A stretch of DNA of 64,000 nucleotides from JAIBAC01 sp046331095 (GTDB lineage Bacteria > Actinomycetota > Acidimicrobiia > UBA2766). A program made the translations under genes and the position numbers. How positions within the stretch are numbered: position 1 is the first letter of the stretch; every line of letters starts with the position of its first letter. The stretch lies in the NCBI GenBank assembly GCA_046331095.1, contig JAXLRM010000006.1:62001-126000 (forward strand). Reading direction: 5' to 3'. Positions 45,485-54,430 of the stretch are shown one piece after another. Below the pieces are notes generated by a model. That model ran no database searches. It saw nothing but the letters and a program-made list of their open reading frames with translations, and was not told the DNA's origin.

Positions 45485-46708
45485 TCACTTGATCAGGTTG
45501 ATGATGTTGAACATCGGCAGGTACAGCGAGATCAGCATGCCGCCGACCGCGATGCCCATCACGACGATCAGGAGCGGCTCGATCAACGACGTGAGCGACT
45601 CGACCGCGGTCGCGACCTCGTCCTCGTAGAAGTCGGCGATCTTCTCGAGCATCGTGTCGAGCGCTCCCGTCTCCTCGCCGACCGCGAGCATCTGCACGAC
45701 CATCGGCGGGAACACCTCGTGCTCGGTCAGAGGGCGGGCGATCGACTCGCCGGTCTTGACCGAGTCCTTGACGTCTTGGATCGCGTTGCCGATCACGACG
45801 TTGTTGACGGTGTCGGCGACGATCTCGAGCGACTCGAGGATCGGCACACCGGCGTGGAGGAGCACACCGAGGGTCCGCGAGAAGCGTGCGAGGGCGGCCT
45901 TGTGCACGATCTTGCCGAACAAGGGCGCCTTCAGCTTGAACTTGTCGATCGCGTAGCGGCCCTTCTCGGTCTTGGACCAGCGCCGCACCACGACGACCGT
46001 GACGATCAGCAGGGGCACGCCGATGATGATGCCGTAGTTGATGAACGCCGACGACGCCCACAGCAGCACCCGCGTGGGCAGCGGCAGCGTGCCCTGGAGC
46101 TGGTCGTACATGTTCTGGAACTGCGGGACGATGAAGACCAGCATCGCCGCGAGGATCAACAGGATCAGGCACATCGCCATGACCGGGTAGGTCATCGCCG
46201 ACTTGACCTTGTTGCGCAGCTGGACCTGCTTCTCGATCGTGTCGGCGATGCGGATCAGCACGCCGTCGAGGATCCCGCCCGTCTCCCCCGCGCGCACCAT
46301 CGACACGAACAGGTTGTTGAACACCTTCGGGTGCTTGGCCATCGCGACCGACAGCGCCGACCCGGTCTCGACGTCCTGGCGCACCTCGCCGATGACGTTG
46401 GCGAGGCTCTGGTTCTCGGTCTGCTCGGTCAGGATCGTGAGGGCCCGCAGGAGCGACAGGCCCGAGTTGATCATCGTGGCGAGCTGGCGGCTGAAGATCG
46501 CCAGGTCCTTGAGCTTCACCCGGTCCGAGATGCCGGGGATCCTGATGTCGGACTGCAGGCCGCCCTGGGCCTTGCGGTCGATCTGGATCGGGATGAAGCC
46601 CTGCTGGCGCAGGCGCGCCGCGACCACCGAGACGTTGTCGGCGTCGAGTTCGCCCTCGAGCATCGCCCCCGAGCGGTCCCGGACCTTGTACTTGAACGTC
46701 TCGGGCAT
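45485..46708 (-). CDS. pilC: Type IV pilus inner-membrane platform protein PilC
   Basis: Platform protein turned by the pilus motors. The 407-residue protein has two GspF domains (FSRQLATMINSGLSLLRALT and FSRTLGVLLHAGVPILESLE, each with an ETGG/ETGALD-type loop) and three membrane segments, ending SLYLPMFNIINLIK. The N-terminal FKYKVRDRSGAMLEGELDAD is typical. It follows pilT by 24 bp. Confidence 0.95.
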   Translation of the reverse strand: MPETFKYKVRDRSGAMLEGELDADNVSVVAARLRQQGFIPIQIDRKAQGGLQSDIRIPGISDRVKLKDLAIFSRQLATMINSGLSLLRALTILTEQTENQSLANVIGEVRQDVETGSALSVAMAKHPKVFNNLFVSMVRAGETGGILDGVLIRIADTIEKQVQLRNKVKSAMTYPVMAMCLILLILAAMLVFIVPQFQNMYDQLQGTLPLPTRVLLWASSAFINYGIIIGVPLLIVTVVVVRRWSKTEKGRYAIDKFKLKAPLFGKIVHKAALARFSRTLGVLLHAGVPILESLEIVADTVNNVVIGNAIQDVKDSVKTGESIARPLTEHEVFPPMVVQMLAVGEETGALDTMLEKIADFYEDEVATAVESLTSLIEPLLIVVMGIAVGGMLISLYLPMFNIINLIK

Positions 46709-46732
46709 GGAAGGACCCCGTTCCCTCGTTCG

Positions 46733-48472
46733 CTACAGGCGGCCGCAGAGGCGGGCCAGGTCGGACTCGTTGGCGCAACGTTCGAGCGCCAGGTCGTAGG
46801 TGATCCGGTTCGCCTTCACGAGCTCGGCGAGGGACTGGTCCATCGTCTGCATGCCGTACTGACCGCCGGCCTGCATCGCCGAGTAGATCTGGTAGATCTT
46901 GCCCTCGCGGATGAGGTTGCGGATCGCCGGTGTCGCGATCATCACCTCGCACGCGACGTGGCGCGAGCGGCCGTCGCGTGACTGCACGAGCGCCTGGGTC
47001 ATCACCGCCTGCAGCGACGTGGCGAGCTGCACCCGCACCTGCTGCTGCTGGTGCGGCGGGAAGACGTCGATCATGCGGTCGATCGACTGCGGGGCGTCCT
47101 GGGTGTGCAGGGTCGCGTACACGAGGTGGCCGGTCTCGGCCGCGGTCAGCGCCGTCTGGATCGTCTCGAGGTCGCGCATCTCCCCGACGAGGATCACGTC
47201 GGGGTCCTGGCGCAGCACGTGCTTGAGCGCCGGCGCGAACCCGTGGGTGTCCTCGCCGACCTCGCGCTGGTTCACGATCGCCTTCTTGTGGGTGTGGAGG
47301 AACTCGATCGGGTCCTCCACGGTCATGATGTGGACCGGGCGCTCCTGGTTGATGATGTCGACGAGCGACGCGAGCGTCGTCGACTTGCCCGAACCCGTGG
47401 GCCCGGTGACGAGGACGAGACCGCGGGGGTAGGAGGCCATGGAGCGCACGACCTTGGGCAGGCCGAGCTTCTCGAGCGGCACCACCACGTTGGGGATCGC
47501 GCGCATCACCGCGCCGACCGACTCCTTCTGTTGGAACACGTTGACGCGGAAGCGCGCCTTGCCGGGGAGCGGGTGCGACAGGTCGAGCTCGAGGTCGTTC
47601 TCGAAGCGCTCACGCTGTTTCTGGGTGAGGATCGCGTAGAGCATGCGGCGCAGCTCGTTGGGGGTCATCTCGCCGAACTCGTCGAGGGTCTGCAGGTCGC
47701 CGTGGACCCTGACCTGGGGCGGCGTCCCGGCAGTCAGGTGCAGGTCGGACGCGCCCAGTTCGATCACCTTGTGGAGCAGGTCGTTCACGTGGAGCTCGAG
47801 GTCGAGCCCGAGGGGGTCGGCGGCGCCGGAGCCGGTGTCGGCGCCGTTCCCCGCGCCGGACTCGACCAGGGAGGACACGTGGATCACGCCGCTCTCGCCC
47901 GGATCGGCGACGTGGCCGGGGTCGATGCCGAGCTCGGAGAGGAAGTTGGCGTCCGCCGCGGCCAGAGGGTCGGCGGCGACGCCGGGCGACGCGGTCACCT
48001 GAGCACCACGCGTGATCGACTCGGCTACTCCGCTCATCGCCGATTCCGGCTGGGGTTGGGCTTGGCCGGGTGCCGGTTGGGCTTGGCCGGGTGCCGGTTG
48101 GGCGGGTGCGGCTTGGGCGGGTGCGGCTTGGGCGGGTGCGGCTTGGGCGGGTGCCGGAGCCGGCTGCGCCTGGTGGCCGGGGGCGAGACGCGCCAGGACA
48201 GCCGTGAGCTCGCCGTCCTCCGCGAGAGCCGGGTAGACCGGCACTCCCGTGCGGCGTGCGATCTCGTCGAGGACGACACGGTTGGACGGGTCGGCGGTCG
48301 CGATCACGGCACCCTCGGGCGTGATCGTCACCGGTACGACGCGGCCCTGCTCGCACAGGTCGAGTCCCACGGCCGCGACCGCCTCGGGCGCCACGGGCGT
48401 CAGGGTGAAGTCCACGAACGCGAGACCTAGTTGTGCTGCGCGGGCCTCGGCGGCTTGCTTGGGCGTGGACAT
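46733..48472 (-). CDS. pilT: Twitching ATPase PilT with an extra N-terminal domain
   Basis: Hexameric retraction ATPase. The C-terminal ~360 residues are a complete PilT: LLHKVIELGASDLHLTAGTP, the Walker A VTGPTGSGKSTTLASLVDII, Asp box MTVEDPIEFLH, Walker B VILVGEMRDLETIQTAL and the His box ATLHTQDAP. Before it is a ~215-residue extension: an MshEN/GspE_N-like domain (AAQLGLAFVDFTLTPVAPEA and AVIATADPSNRVVLDEIARR) and a Pro/Ala/Gln repeat linker (PAQAAPAQAAPAQ). Most PilT are about 350 residues. The ATG at 48472 is favoured over an open codon at 48511. Confidence 0.93.
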   Translation of the reverse strand: MSTPKQAAEARAAQLGLAFVDFTLTPVAPEAVAAVGLDLCEQGRVVPVTITPEGAVIATADPSNRVVLDEIARRTGVPVYPALAEDGELTAVLARLAPGHQAQPAPAPAQAAPAQAAPAQAAPAQPAPGQAQPAPGQAQPQPESAMSGVAESITRGAQVTASPGVAADPLAAADANFLSELGIDPGHVADPGESGVIHVSSLVESGAGNGADTGSGAADPLGLDLELHVNDLLHKVIELGASDLHLTAGTPPQVRVHGDLQTLDEFGEMTPNELRRMLYAILTQKQRERFENDLELDLSHPLPGKARFRVNVFQQKESVGAVMRAIPNVVVPLEKLGLPKVVRSMASYPRGLVLVTGPTGSGKSTTLASLVDIINQERPVHIMTVEDPIEFLHTHKKAIVNQREVGEDTHGFAPALKHVLRQDPDVILVGEMRDLETIQTALTAAETGHLVYATLHTQDAPQSIDRMIDVFPPHQQQQVRVQLATSLQAVMTQALVQSRDGRSRHVACEVMIATPAIRNLIREGKIYQIYSAMQAGGQYGMQTMDQSLAELVKANRITYDLALERCANESDLARLCGRL

Positions 48473-48567
48473 CGTGGGGCGCCTGCTGTGTCGCTGATGG
48501 TTGTCTCCCAACCCGTGCTCAGGATCGGCGCCCCAGCCCCGTTTCTTTAGACGACCCCCCGCCCCCG

Positions 48568-48920
48568 AACGCGGGCAACCCGTACCACCAGCGAGCCACC
48601 CGGCCCGCGTTTACCCCGACCCCCCACCCCCGAGCGCGGGCAACCCGTACCACCCGCGAGCCACCCGGCCCGCGTTTACCCCGACCCCCACCCCCGAACG
48701 CGGGCCCCGCCCACCAGCGAGCCACCCTGCCCGCGTTTACCCCGACCCCCACCCCCGAACGCGGGCAACCCGTACCACCAGCGAGCCACCCTGCCCGCGG
48801 CCCCGACCCCCACCCCCGAACGCGGGCAACCCGTACCACCAGCGAGCCACCCTGCCCCTCTTGCCCCGACCCCCGCCCCCGAACGCGGGATGTACCACCA
48901 GCGAGCCACCCGGCCTTGCT
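48568..48920. repeat. Array D: six tandem palindromic units, ~63-bp period
   Basis: Units start at about 48568, 48633, 48697, 48758, 48819 and 48882. Each has arms AACGCGGGC / GCCCGCGTT around a 44-nt unit with CCACCAGCGAGCCACCC in the middle and a ~19-nt linker rich in CCCCGACCCCCA. It shares the left arm CGCGGGCAACC with arrays A and B. Later units degrade on the right arm. The array fills the gap between pilT and pilB; one pilB reading frame continues through it. Confidence 0.9.
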
Positions 48921-48942
48921 TGGAGGCGGCCCCACCCCTCCC

Positions 48943-50633
48943 TCACACGGTGCGCGCATGACCTCTTCGAGGGAGGTGATGCCGAGGGCGGCCTTCTGGA
49001 GGCCGTCCTGGCGGAGGGTGTACATGCCCTCGGACACCGCGACACGCTTGATGTCCTCGGCGGACCCGGTGCGCTCGGAGACCATGCGCTCGATCTCCTC
49101 GGAGACCCTCATGATCTCGTGCACGGCGACACGACCGACGTAGCCCGTCTTCGCGCAGGCCGCGCAACCGACGGCGTCGTGAAGCGTCGGCAGCTCGACG
49201 AGGTCGTCCACGCCGACCCAGCCCGCCTCTCGCAACGCATCCGGCGTGGGCACATAGGCCTCCTTGCACTTCGTGCACAGACGCCGGGCGAGACGCTGGC
49301 CCACGACGCAGTCCAACGCCGAAGCCACCAGGAACGGCTCCACCCCCATGTCGACCAGACGCGTCAGCACGCTCGGAGCGCCGTTGGTGTGGATCGTCGA
49401 CAGGACCAGGTGACCCGTGAGCGCCGCCTCGATGCCGATGCGGGCGGTCTCGGTGTCGCGCATCTCGCCGACCATCACCACGTCGGGGTCGGCACGCAGG
49501 ATCGAACGCAGCACCGTGGCGAAGTTGAGCCCCGCCTTGGTGTGCACCTGCACCTGGTTCAAGCCCGCGATGCGCTGCTCGACGGGATCCTCGACGGTGA
49601 TGATGTTGCGCTCGGTGTCGTTGAGGACCCCGAGCGCGGCGTACAGCGTCGTGGACTTGCCCGACCCCGTCGGCCCGCTCACGATGATCGCCCCGTAGGG
49701 CAGGCGGACACCCCACAGGAAGCGATCGCGGTTGTAGTCGCTGAAGCCGAGATCGTCGAGGTTGATGAGGCCCGAGGTCTTGTCGACGATGCGCATCACG
49801 ATCTTCTCGCCCCACACCGTCGGGAGGGTCTCGACGCGCAGGTCGACGGCGCGCCCGCCGACCTTGACCGAGATGCGCCCGCTCTGGGACACGCGCCGCT
49901 CTGCGATGTCGAGGTCCCCATGATCTTCAGGCGCGAGATGAGGCCGGACTGGATCGTCTTGGGCGAACGCATGACCTCGTGCAGGACGCCGTCGATGCGG
50001 TACCTGACCCGCACGTCACGCTCCTGCGGCTCGATGTGGATGTCCGATGCCCTGTCGTTGACGGCCTGGGTGATCAGGAGGTTGACGAGCTTGACGACCG
50101 GCGCCTCGTCGATGAGCTCGGTCCCGCTCGAGATGTCCTCGACGGTCTCGATCAGGTCGCCGCCGCCGATCTCGCCGGTGAGGGTGTCGAAGCTCTCGTC
50201 CATGCGGTGGAAGCGGTTGATCGCCGCGTCGATGTCGCTCGCGGTCGCGAGCACGATCGCGATCTCCGAGCGCGTGACCGCGCGCAGGTCGTCCTTGGCC
50301 AGAACGTTGGTGGGGTCGCTGATCGCGACGACGAGAGTGGTGCCGTCGAAGGTGACCGGCAGGCAGCCGAGTCGGCGGCACATCGCCTCGGGCACCATCG
50401 TGACCGCGGACGGGTCGATCTGGACGTCGGTGAGGTCGACGAACTCGATTCCGGCCGCTGCCGCGAGCGTGCCGACCAGCGCCCTCGCTCACACCGAGGT
50501 CGACGAGGATCGCGGTGATGGGACGCGAGCCGGCGCCGACAGAGTCCTGCGCCAGCGCCTGCTGGGCCTGCTCGGGCGTGACGACGCCTTGGTCGCGCAA
50601 GTAGACGACGAGTGCTTCGGTCTCGGCCGACAG
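48943..50633 (-). pseudogene. pilB: Type IV pilus extension ATPase PilB, broken by frameshifts
   Basis: The product is recognisable end to end: an MshEN N-terminus (VTPEQAQQALAQDSVGAGSR, LPVTFDGTTLVVAISDPTN), DRASDIHIEPQERDVRVRYR, Walker A VSGPTGSGKSTTLYAALGVL, VMVGEMRDTETARIGIEAAL, STIHTNGAPSVLTRLVDMG, and the zinc pairs CTKC and CAAC. The frame breaks near 50480 and near 49918 (a run of four G where five would keep frame). Near 48950 a third shift would restore a stop at 48943; without it the frame runs through array D to 48519. A CTG at 50633 with GGGAGG 9 nt upstream is the likely start. Full length would be about 563 residues, normal for PilB. Sequence errors cannot be excluded. Confidence 0.8.
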
Positions 50634-50708
50634 GGTCGTTCACCTCCCGCCTGGGTCCTGACGCTTCATCGGCCCGCGCGGGTGCCCCACTTGAGGCGAA
50701 CTACCCGC

Positions 50709-52100
50709 TCAGAGCGACTTCACACCTGCGATGAGGCGCAGGATCAGGCTCTTGTCGAGATCGGAGTCACCGGCCGCCGCTTCGGCGAGGACGGCGTCGG
50801 CGTTCGCGATCGGCGTCTCCGCGCCGAATTCTGCAGGCGCGGCCGCGCCGTAGTCCCCCAACGGCGCGACCACGGGCACCTCGCCCGTGGCCGTCCCGTT
50901 GCCCGGAGCGGGCGCCACCGGCATGTCCGCGTACGGAAGCGGCGCCGGTACGGGCTGCTGCAGATCGGGCCCACCCTGGTCGAACGACGAGTACACCACC
51001 GGCGGAGGCGTCACGGTCTCGAGGTACGGCCGCACGACCGGCTGCGGGACGTGGTCCTGGTGGTGCGGGTAGTCCGCGACCACGTCGGCGGCGAGGTGGT
51101 CCTCGGTCTCCTCTGGCAGGACCGGCGCAGCGGCGCGGGCAGCGGCGTGAGCCTCGGCCGCATGCTGTGGCGGTGACGGTGGCGGGGACGGCGGCGGGAC
51201 CTCCTCGGCGGCGGCGGCAAGCTCGGCCAGCGACAGCTTGGGCACCGGATCCCCGTGTACTGGAGCAGGCGGCGGCCACTCCTCCACCGGATCGGCCACG
51301 AGGTCGCGTCCGGGCGCGCCCGGAGGAGCGAGTACGTGCGCTGGGGCGGACGCGGGAGCGGGCTGGGGCGCGGGCTCGGGATCGGGCTCGGCGAACACAG
51401 CGCTCGGAGCCGAGAGCTCGACGATGCCGGCCTCGACCATCGCGGCGAGCGTGCGGCACGTGCGGAACTCCGTCTCGCCCAGACCAGCCGCGACCTCGGC
51501 GATGTTGCAGCCCGGTGTCACCCTGGTCAGCAGGCGCCACTCGTCACGGGTGAGCGTCACCTCGGTGCGCTCCGCGGGCAAATCGCTCACTGCGGTGACG
51601 CCCATCGCCACCGATGGCACGACATCAGTGATCCGGCGCCACTCTCCCATACGGCGCTCCGCCGTCGCGAGCAGCTCCTCGGTCTCGAAGCGGAACACGG
51701 GTCCGAAGGGGTGGGCGTCGTCGACGAGGTCGAACTCACCACCGTCCCACTGGGCGAGGCGGAAGACGGCGTCCTCGACCCTCTCGCGCAGGAACACCTC
51801 GATCGCGACCGTGTCGATGCCGTCGAGACGCGTGACCACCTCGCCTTGGAGTCCGTCGCCGCCGGTGTCGGCGAGGACCTGCTTCCACTGCTCGGCGGAC
51901 ACGAGCTCGGCGCGCACGAGGAGGTTGCCGACGACCTCGCCGGGGCTCATCGTGGCGTAGAAGACGTCACCCTGGTCGAAGTGGATGACGCCGTGTTCGC
52001 TGCCGTGACGCAGGTGCAGAGCGCCGGACTTCCGCCCGAATCCGAAGAGCTGGAAGATGTCGGCGAGACCGACGGTGTCGAGCGAGCCCTGGAACCCCAT
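50709..52100 (-). CDS. DUF4388 (PATAN-like) protein with Pro-rich tail
   Basis: The 463-residue protein begins MGFQGSLDTVGLADIFQLFG, then FGRKSGALHLRHGSEHGVIH, the DUF4388 signature found in bacterial signalling proteins. A helical region follows (residues about 150-225, including EWRLLTRVTPGCNIAEVAAG), then a long Pro/Ala-rich disordered tail. The ATG at 52100 has AGGAGGG about 11 nt upstream. It lies next to a Roadblock protein and pilB, so it may be part of a regulator of pilus activity or polarity; this is inference. Confidence 0.78.
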   Translation of the reverse strand: MGFQGSLDTVGLADIFQLFGFGRKSGALHLRHGSEHGVIHFDQGDVFYATMSPGEVVGNLLVRAELVSAEQWKQVLADTGGDGLQGEVVTRLDGIDTVAIEVFLRERVEDAVFRLAQWDGGEFDLVDDAHPFGPVFRFETEELLATAERRMGEWRRITDVVPSVAMGVTAVSDLPAERTEVTLTRDEWRLLTRVTPGCNIAEVAAGLGETEFRTCRTLAAMVEAGIVELSAPSAVFAEPDPEPAPQPAPASAPAHVLAPPGAPGRDLVADPVEEWPPPAPVHGDPVPKLSLAELAAAAEEVPPPSPPPSPPQHAAEAHAAARAAAPVLPEETEDHLAADVVADYPHHQDHVPQPVVRPYLETVTPPPVVYSSFDQGGPDLQQPVPAPLPYADMPVAPAPGNGTATGEVPVVAPLGDYGAAAPAEFGAETPIANADAVLAEAAAGDSDLDKSLILRLIAGVKSL

Positions 52101-52161
52101 CCTCGTTTGAACCCTCCTGTTTCTCGGCGCGGGCTGCCCTGCCGTCTCCTGCGATCCTGGG

Positions 52162-52881
52162 TCAGCCCACGAGTGACGAGTCGGGCACCTGCGTGGGCGC
52201 GGTCGTCGTGGCCGTGGCGGTGCCGCCCTGCGGAGCCGGGGCGGCACCCTCGGGCGGTGCGGGCACCGGTGCTCGCCGCGCCGGCGCGATCGCGACGGGC
52301 GCCGGCGTGTGCGCCGGCGCGGGCGCCGCGGCGGCCGGGCGCGTGGCGGGTCGCGGTGCGGCGTGCTCCGCCGCGCTCACTTGGGGCACCTGGGGCACCT
52401 GTTGCTGCGGTTGGTGCTGGAGTTGCTGGAGTTGCGGCTGCGGTTGCGGTTGTGGTTGCGGCTGCGGTTGCGGCTGGAGTTGCGGCTGCGGCTGTGGTTG
52501 GGCCTGGGGCGCCGCGAGTGCGGCTGCGATCCGCTCGGCTGCCGTGGTCATCTCGAAGAGGACCAAACCGGTCTTCGCCCCGTCGCGGCAGATCGCGCAG
52601 AACACCGCCTGCGGGCCTGCCGACATCAGGTGGACGGCACCGGCTGCGCCTTCGAGGTGGAGCTCCTGGAGGCGGCCGCGGCTCAGCCCCTCGCTCGCCT
52701 TCTCCCCGAGCGAGAGCATCGCAGCGGCCATGGCGGCGAGACGGTCCTCCTCGACGTGCATCGGCAGCGCAGACGCCATCGGCAGTCCGTCGACGGACAC
52801 GACCGCGGCGCCCTCGACGTCGGTGCACCCTTGGAGGAACGCGTCGAGGGCTTGGGCGATCTGCTCACCACGAGTCGGCAT
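52162..52881 (-). CDS. Roadblock/LC7-domain protein with Gln/Pro repeat tail
   Basis: The 239-residue protein has a Roadblock/LC7 domain (residues 1-120: QALDAFLQGCTDVEGAAVVS, then VDGLPMASALP, GAVHLMSAGPQAVFCAICRD) followed by a PQPQ-repeat and Pro/Ala-rich tail. Roadblock proteins such as MglB act on small Ras-like GTPases and set pole identity of pilus motors in Myxococcus. No MglA-like GTPase gene is in the window. The start at 52881 is fixed by the domain; upstream is array E. The tail is encoded by a simple-sequence run at about 52400-52510. Confidence 0.85.
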   Translation of the reverse strand: MPTRGEQIAQALDAFLQGCTDVEGAAVVSVDGLPMASALPMHVEEDRLAAMAAAMLSLGEKASEGLSRGRLQELHLEGAAGAVHLMSAGPQAVFCAICRDGAKTGLVLFEMTTAAERIAAALAAPQAQPQPQPQLQPQPQPQPQPQPQPQLQQLQHQPQQQVPQVPQVSAAEHAAPRPATRPAAAAPAPAHTPAPVAIAPARRAPVPAPPEGAAPAPQGGTATATTTAPTQVPDSSLVG

Positions 52882-53017
52882 GGCGCCTCCAAAGGCATCG
52901 GTGTCGGCCGCGGCCGCTCCCGGATTCCCCGGTCCCGGCTGCCTGGGCCCAACGGCCCTGCAGGGAGGATCGGCACAGCGGCCCGGGGCCTTGACTTCCC
53001 GCACCCCGGACCGCACC

Positions 53018-53562
53018 GACGTGGGGACGCCAAACGGGTCCACAACCCACCTCACGTCCCCACGTCCGACACCCAAACCGACGTGGGGACGCCAAACGGG
53101 TCCACAACCCACCTCACGTCCCCACGTCCGTAACCCAGACCGACGTGGGGACGCCAAACGGGTCCACAACCCACCTCACGTCCCCACGTCCGTAACCCAA
53201 ACCGACGTGGGGACGCCAAACGGGTCCACAACCCACCTCACGTCCCCACGTCCGTAACCCAGACCGACGTGGGGACGCCAAACGGGTCCACAACCCACCT
53301 CACGTCCCCACGTCCCGTAACCCAAACCGACGTGGGGACGCCAAACGGGTCCACAACCCACCTCACGTCCCCACGTCCGAACCCAGACCGACGTGGGGAC
53401 GCCAAACGGGTCCACAACCCACCTCACGTCCCCACGTCCGTAACCCGCACCGACGTGGGGACGCGAAACGGGTCCACAACCCACCTCACGTCCCCACGTC
53501 CGTAACCCAGACCGACGTGGGGACGCCAAACGGGTCCACAACCCACCTCACGTCCCCACGTC
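53018..53562. repeat. Array E: nine tandem 62-bp palindromic units
   Basis: Units start at 53018, 53080, 53142, 53204, 53266, 53329, 53390, 53452 and 53514. Each has outer arms GACGTGGGGACG / CGTCCCCACGTC (12 bp) and an inner GGGT-CCACA-ACCC stem in a 49-nt unit, then a 13-nt CGTAACCCAGACC-like linker. Unit sequence is nearly invariant. The array starts about 136 bp upstream of the Roadblock gene and ends 9 bp after the aroE stop; the bases between array and Roadblock gene show nothing further. Confidence 0.95.
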
Positions 53563-53571
53563 CTTCCGGAC

Positions 53572-54417
53572 TCAGAGCGCGGAGAGGGCGGCGGCGCTCA
53601 TCACGTCCAGTGGTGCGGGGCGGCCGGTCCAGAGCTCGAACTGCAGGGCCGCCTGGTTGACGAGGAGACCGAGTCCGTTGTGGGCGTCGGCGCCGGACGC
53701 CGCAGCAGCCTGCATCAGAGGCGTGTGCGGCGGCGAGTAGGAGAGGTCGACGACGGTTGCACCGGCGACGAACGGGATCGCCGTGTACGCCGAGACGTCG
53801 AGGGCAGCCGCCGGAACGCACCCGACGACGAGGTCGCAGCCGCCGAGGTCGTCCAATCCGGCGACGGTCGCGCCCACCGTCCCTGCGAGCAGCGCCGTCT
53901 CCGACGCCCGCGCCGGTGTGCGGTTCCAGACCGACACCGCGGCAGCGCCCCCCTCGCGGAGCGCGACGGCGACCGCGTTGGCGGCACCGCCGGCCCCGAC
54001 GATCCCGCAGCGACGCCCGGCCAGCCCGACGCCGAGGTCGCGCTCGACGAAGTTGGCGAACCCGTCCACGTCGGTGTTCTCGCCACGCCACCCGCCCTCG
54101 ACGCGCACGAGCGTGTTCGCGGCGCCGACCTCGTCGACGAGCTTGGAGCGCTCGACCGCCGCCGCGGCCGCGGCGGCCTTGTGCGGCATGGTGACCGACA
54201 TCCCGGCCAGGCCGAGCGTCCACGCCCCCCCCAACGCCTCTACGGCCGCTTCGGTGTCGCCGCCGGGCAACGGCAGCGCCACGTAGGCCCAGTCCAACGC
54301 CGCCGACGCGAACGCGGCGTTGTGCACAATCGGCGAGAGCGAGTGCGCCACCGGGTCGCCCACGACCGCAGCCACGCGAGTCCGTCCAGTGATCAGGCGC
54401 CTGCCGCGGGCGCTCAT
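53572..54417 (-). CDS. aroE: Shikimate dehydrogenase
   Basis: NADP-dependent reduction of 3-dehydroshikimate. The 281-residue protein has VVGDPVAHSLSPIVHNAAFA, MSVTMPHKAAAAA (catalytic Lys), VGAANTLVR, GENTDVDGF (catalytic Asp), the dinucleotide loop GIVGAGGAANAVAVAL and NGLGLLVNQAALQFELWTG. The ATG at 54417 lies 13 nt after the mltG stop. In many actinobacteria aroE is close to aroC and aroK; here about 26.7 kb separates it from aroK. Confidence 0.94.
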   Translation of the reverse strand: MSARGRRLITGRTRVAAVVGDPVAHSLSPIVHNAAFASAALDWAYVALPLPGGDTEAAVEALGGAWTLGLAGMSVTMPHKAAAAAAAVERSKLVDEVGAANTLVRVEGGWRGENTDVDGFANFVERDLGVGLAGRRCGIVGAGGAANAVAVALREGGAAAVSVWNRTPARASETALLAGTVGATVAGLDDLGGCDLVVGCVPAAALDVSAYTAIPFVAGATVVDLSYSPPHTPLMQAAAASGADAHNGLGLLVNQAALQFELWTGRPAPLDVMSAAALSAL

Positions 54418-54430
54418 CCCGGGTGCTGCA

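Noticed and set aside
48519..48942. A C-terminal extra domain of PilB
   Set aside because: The residues are translated repeat units of array D (recurring AGWLAGGT and VARWWYG), not a protein domain.
50152..50643. GTG at 50643 as the pilB start
   Set aside because: It has a perfect SD but opens a different frame that gives no PilB-like sequence; the CTG at 50633 is in the correct frame.
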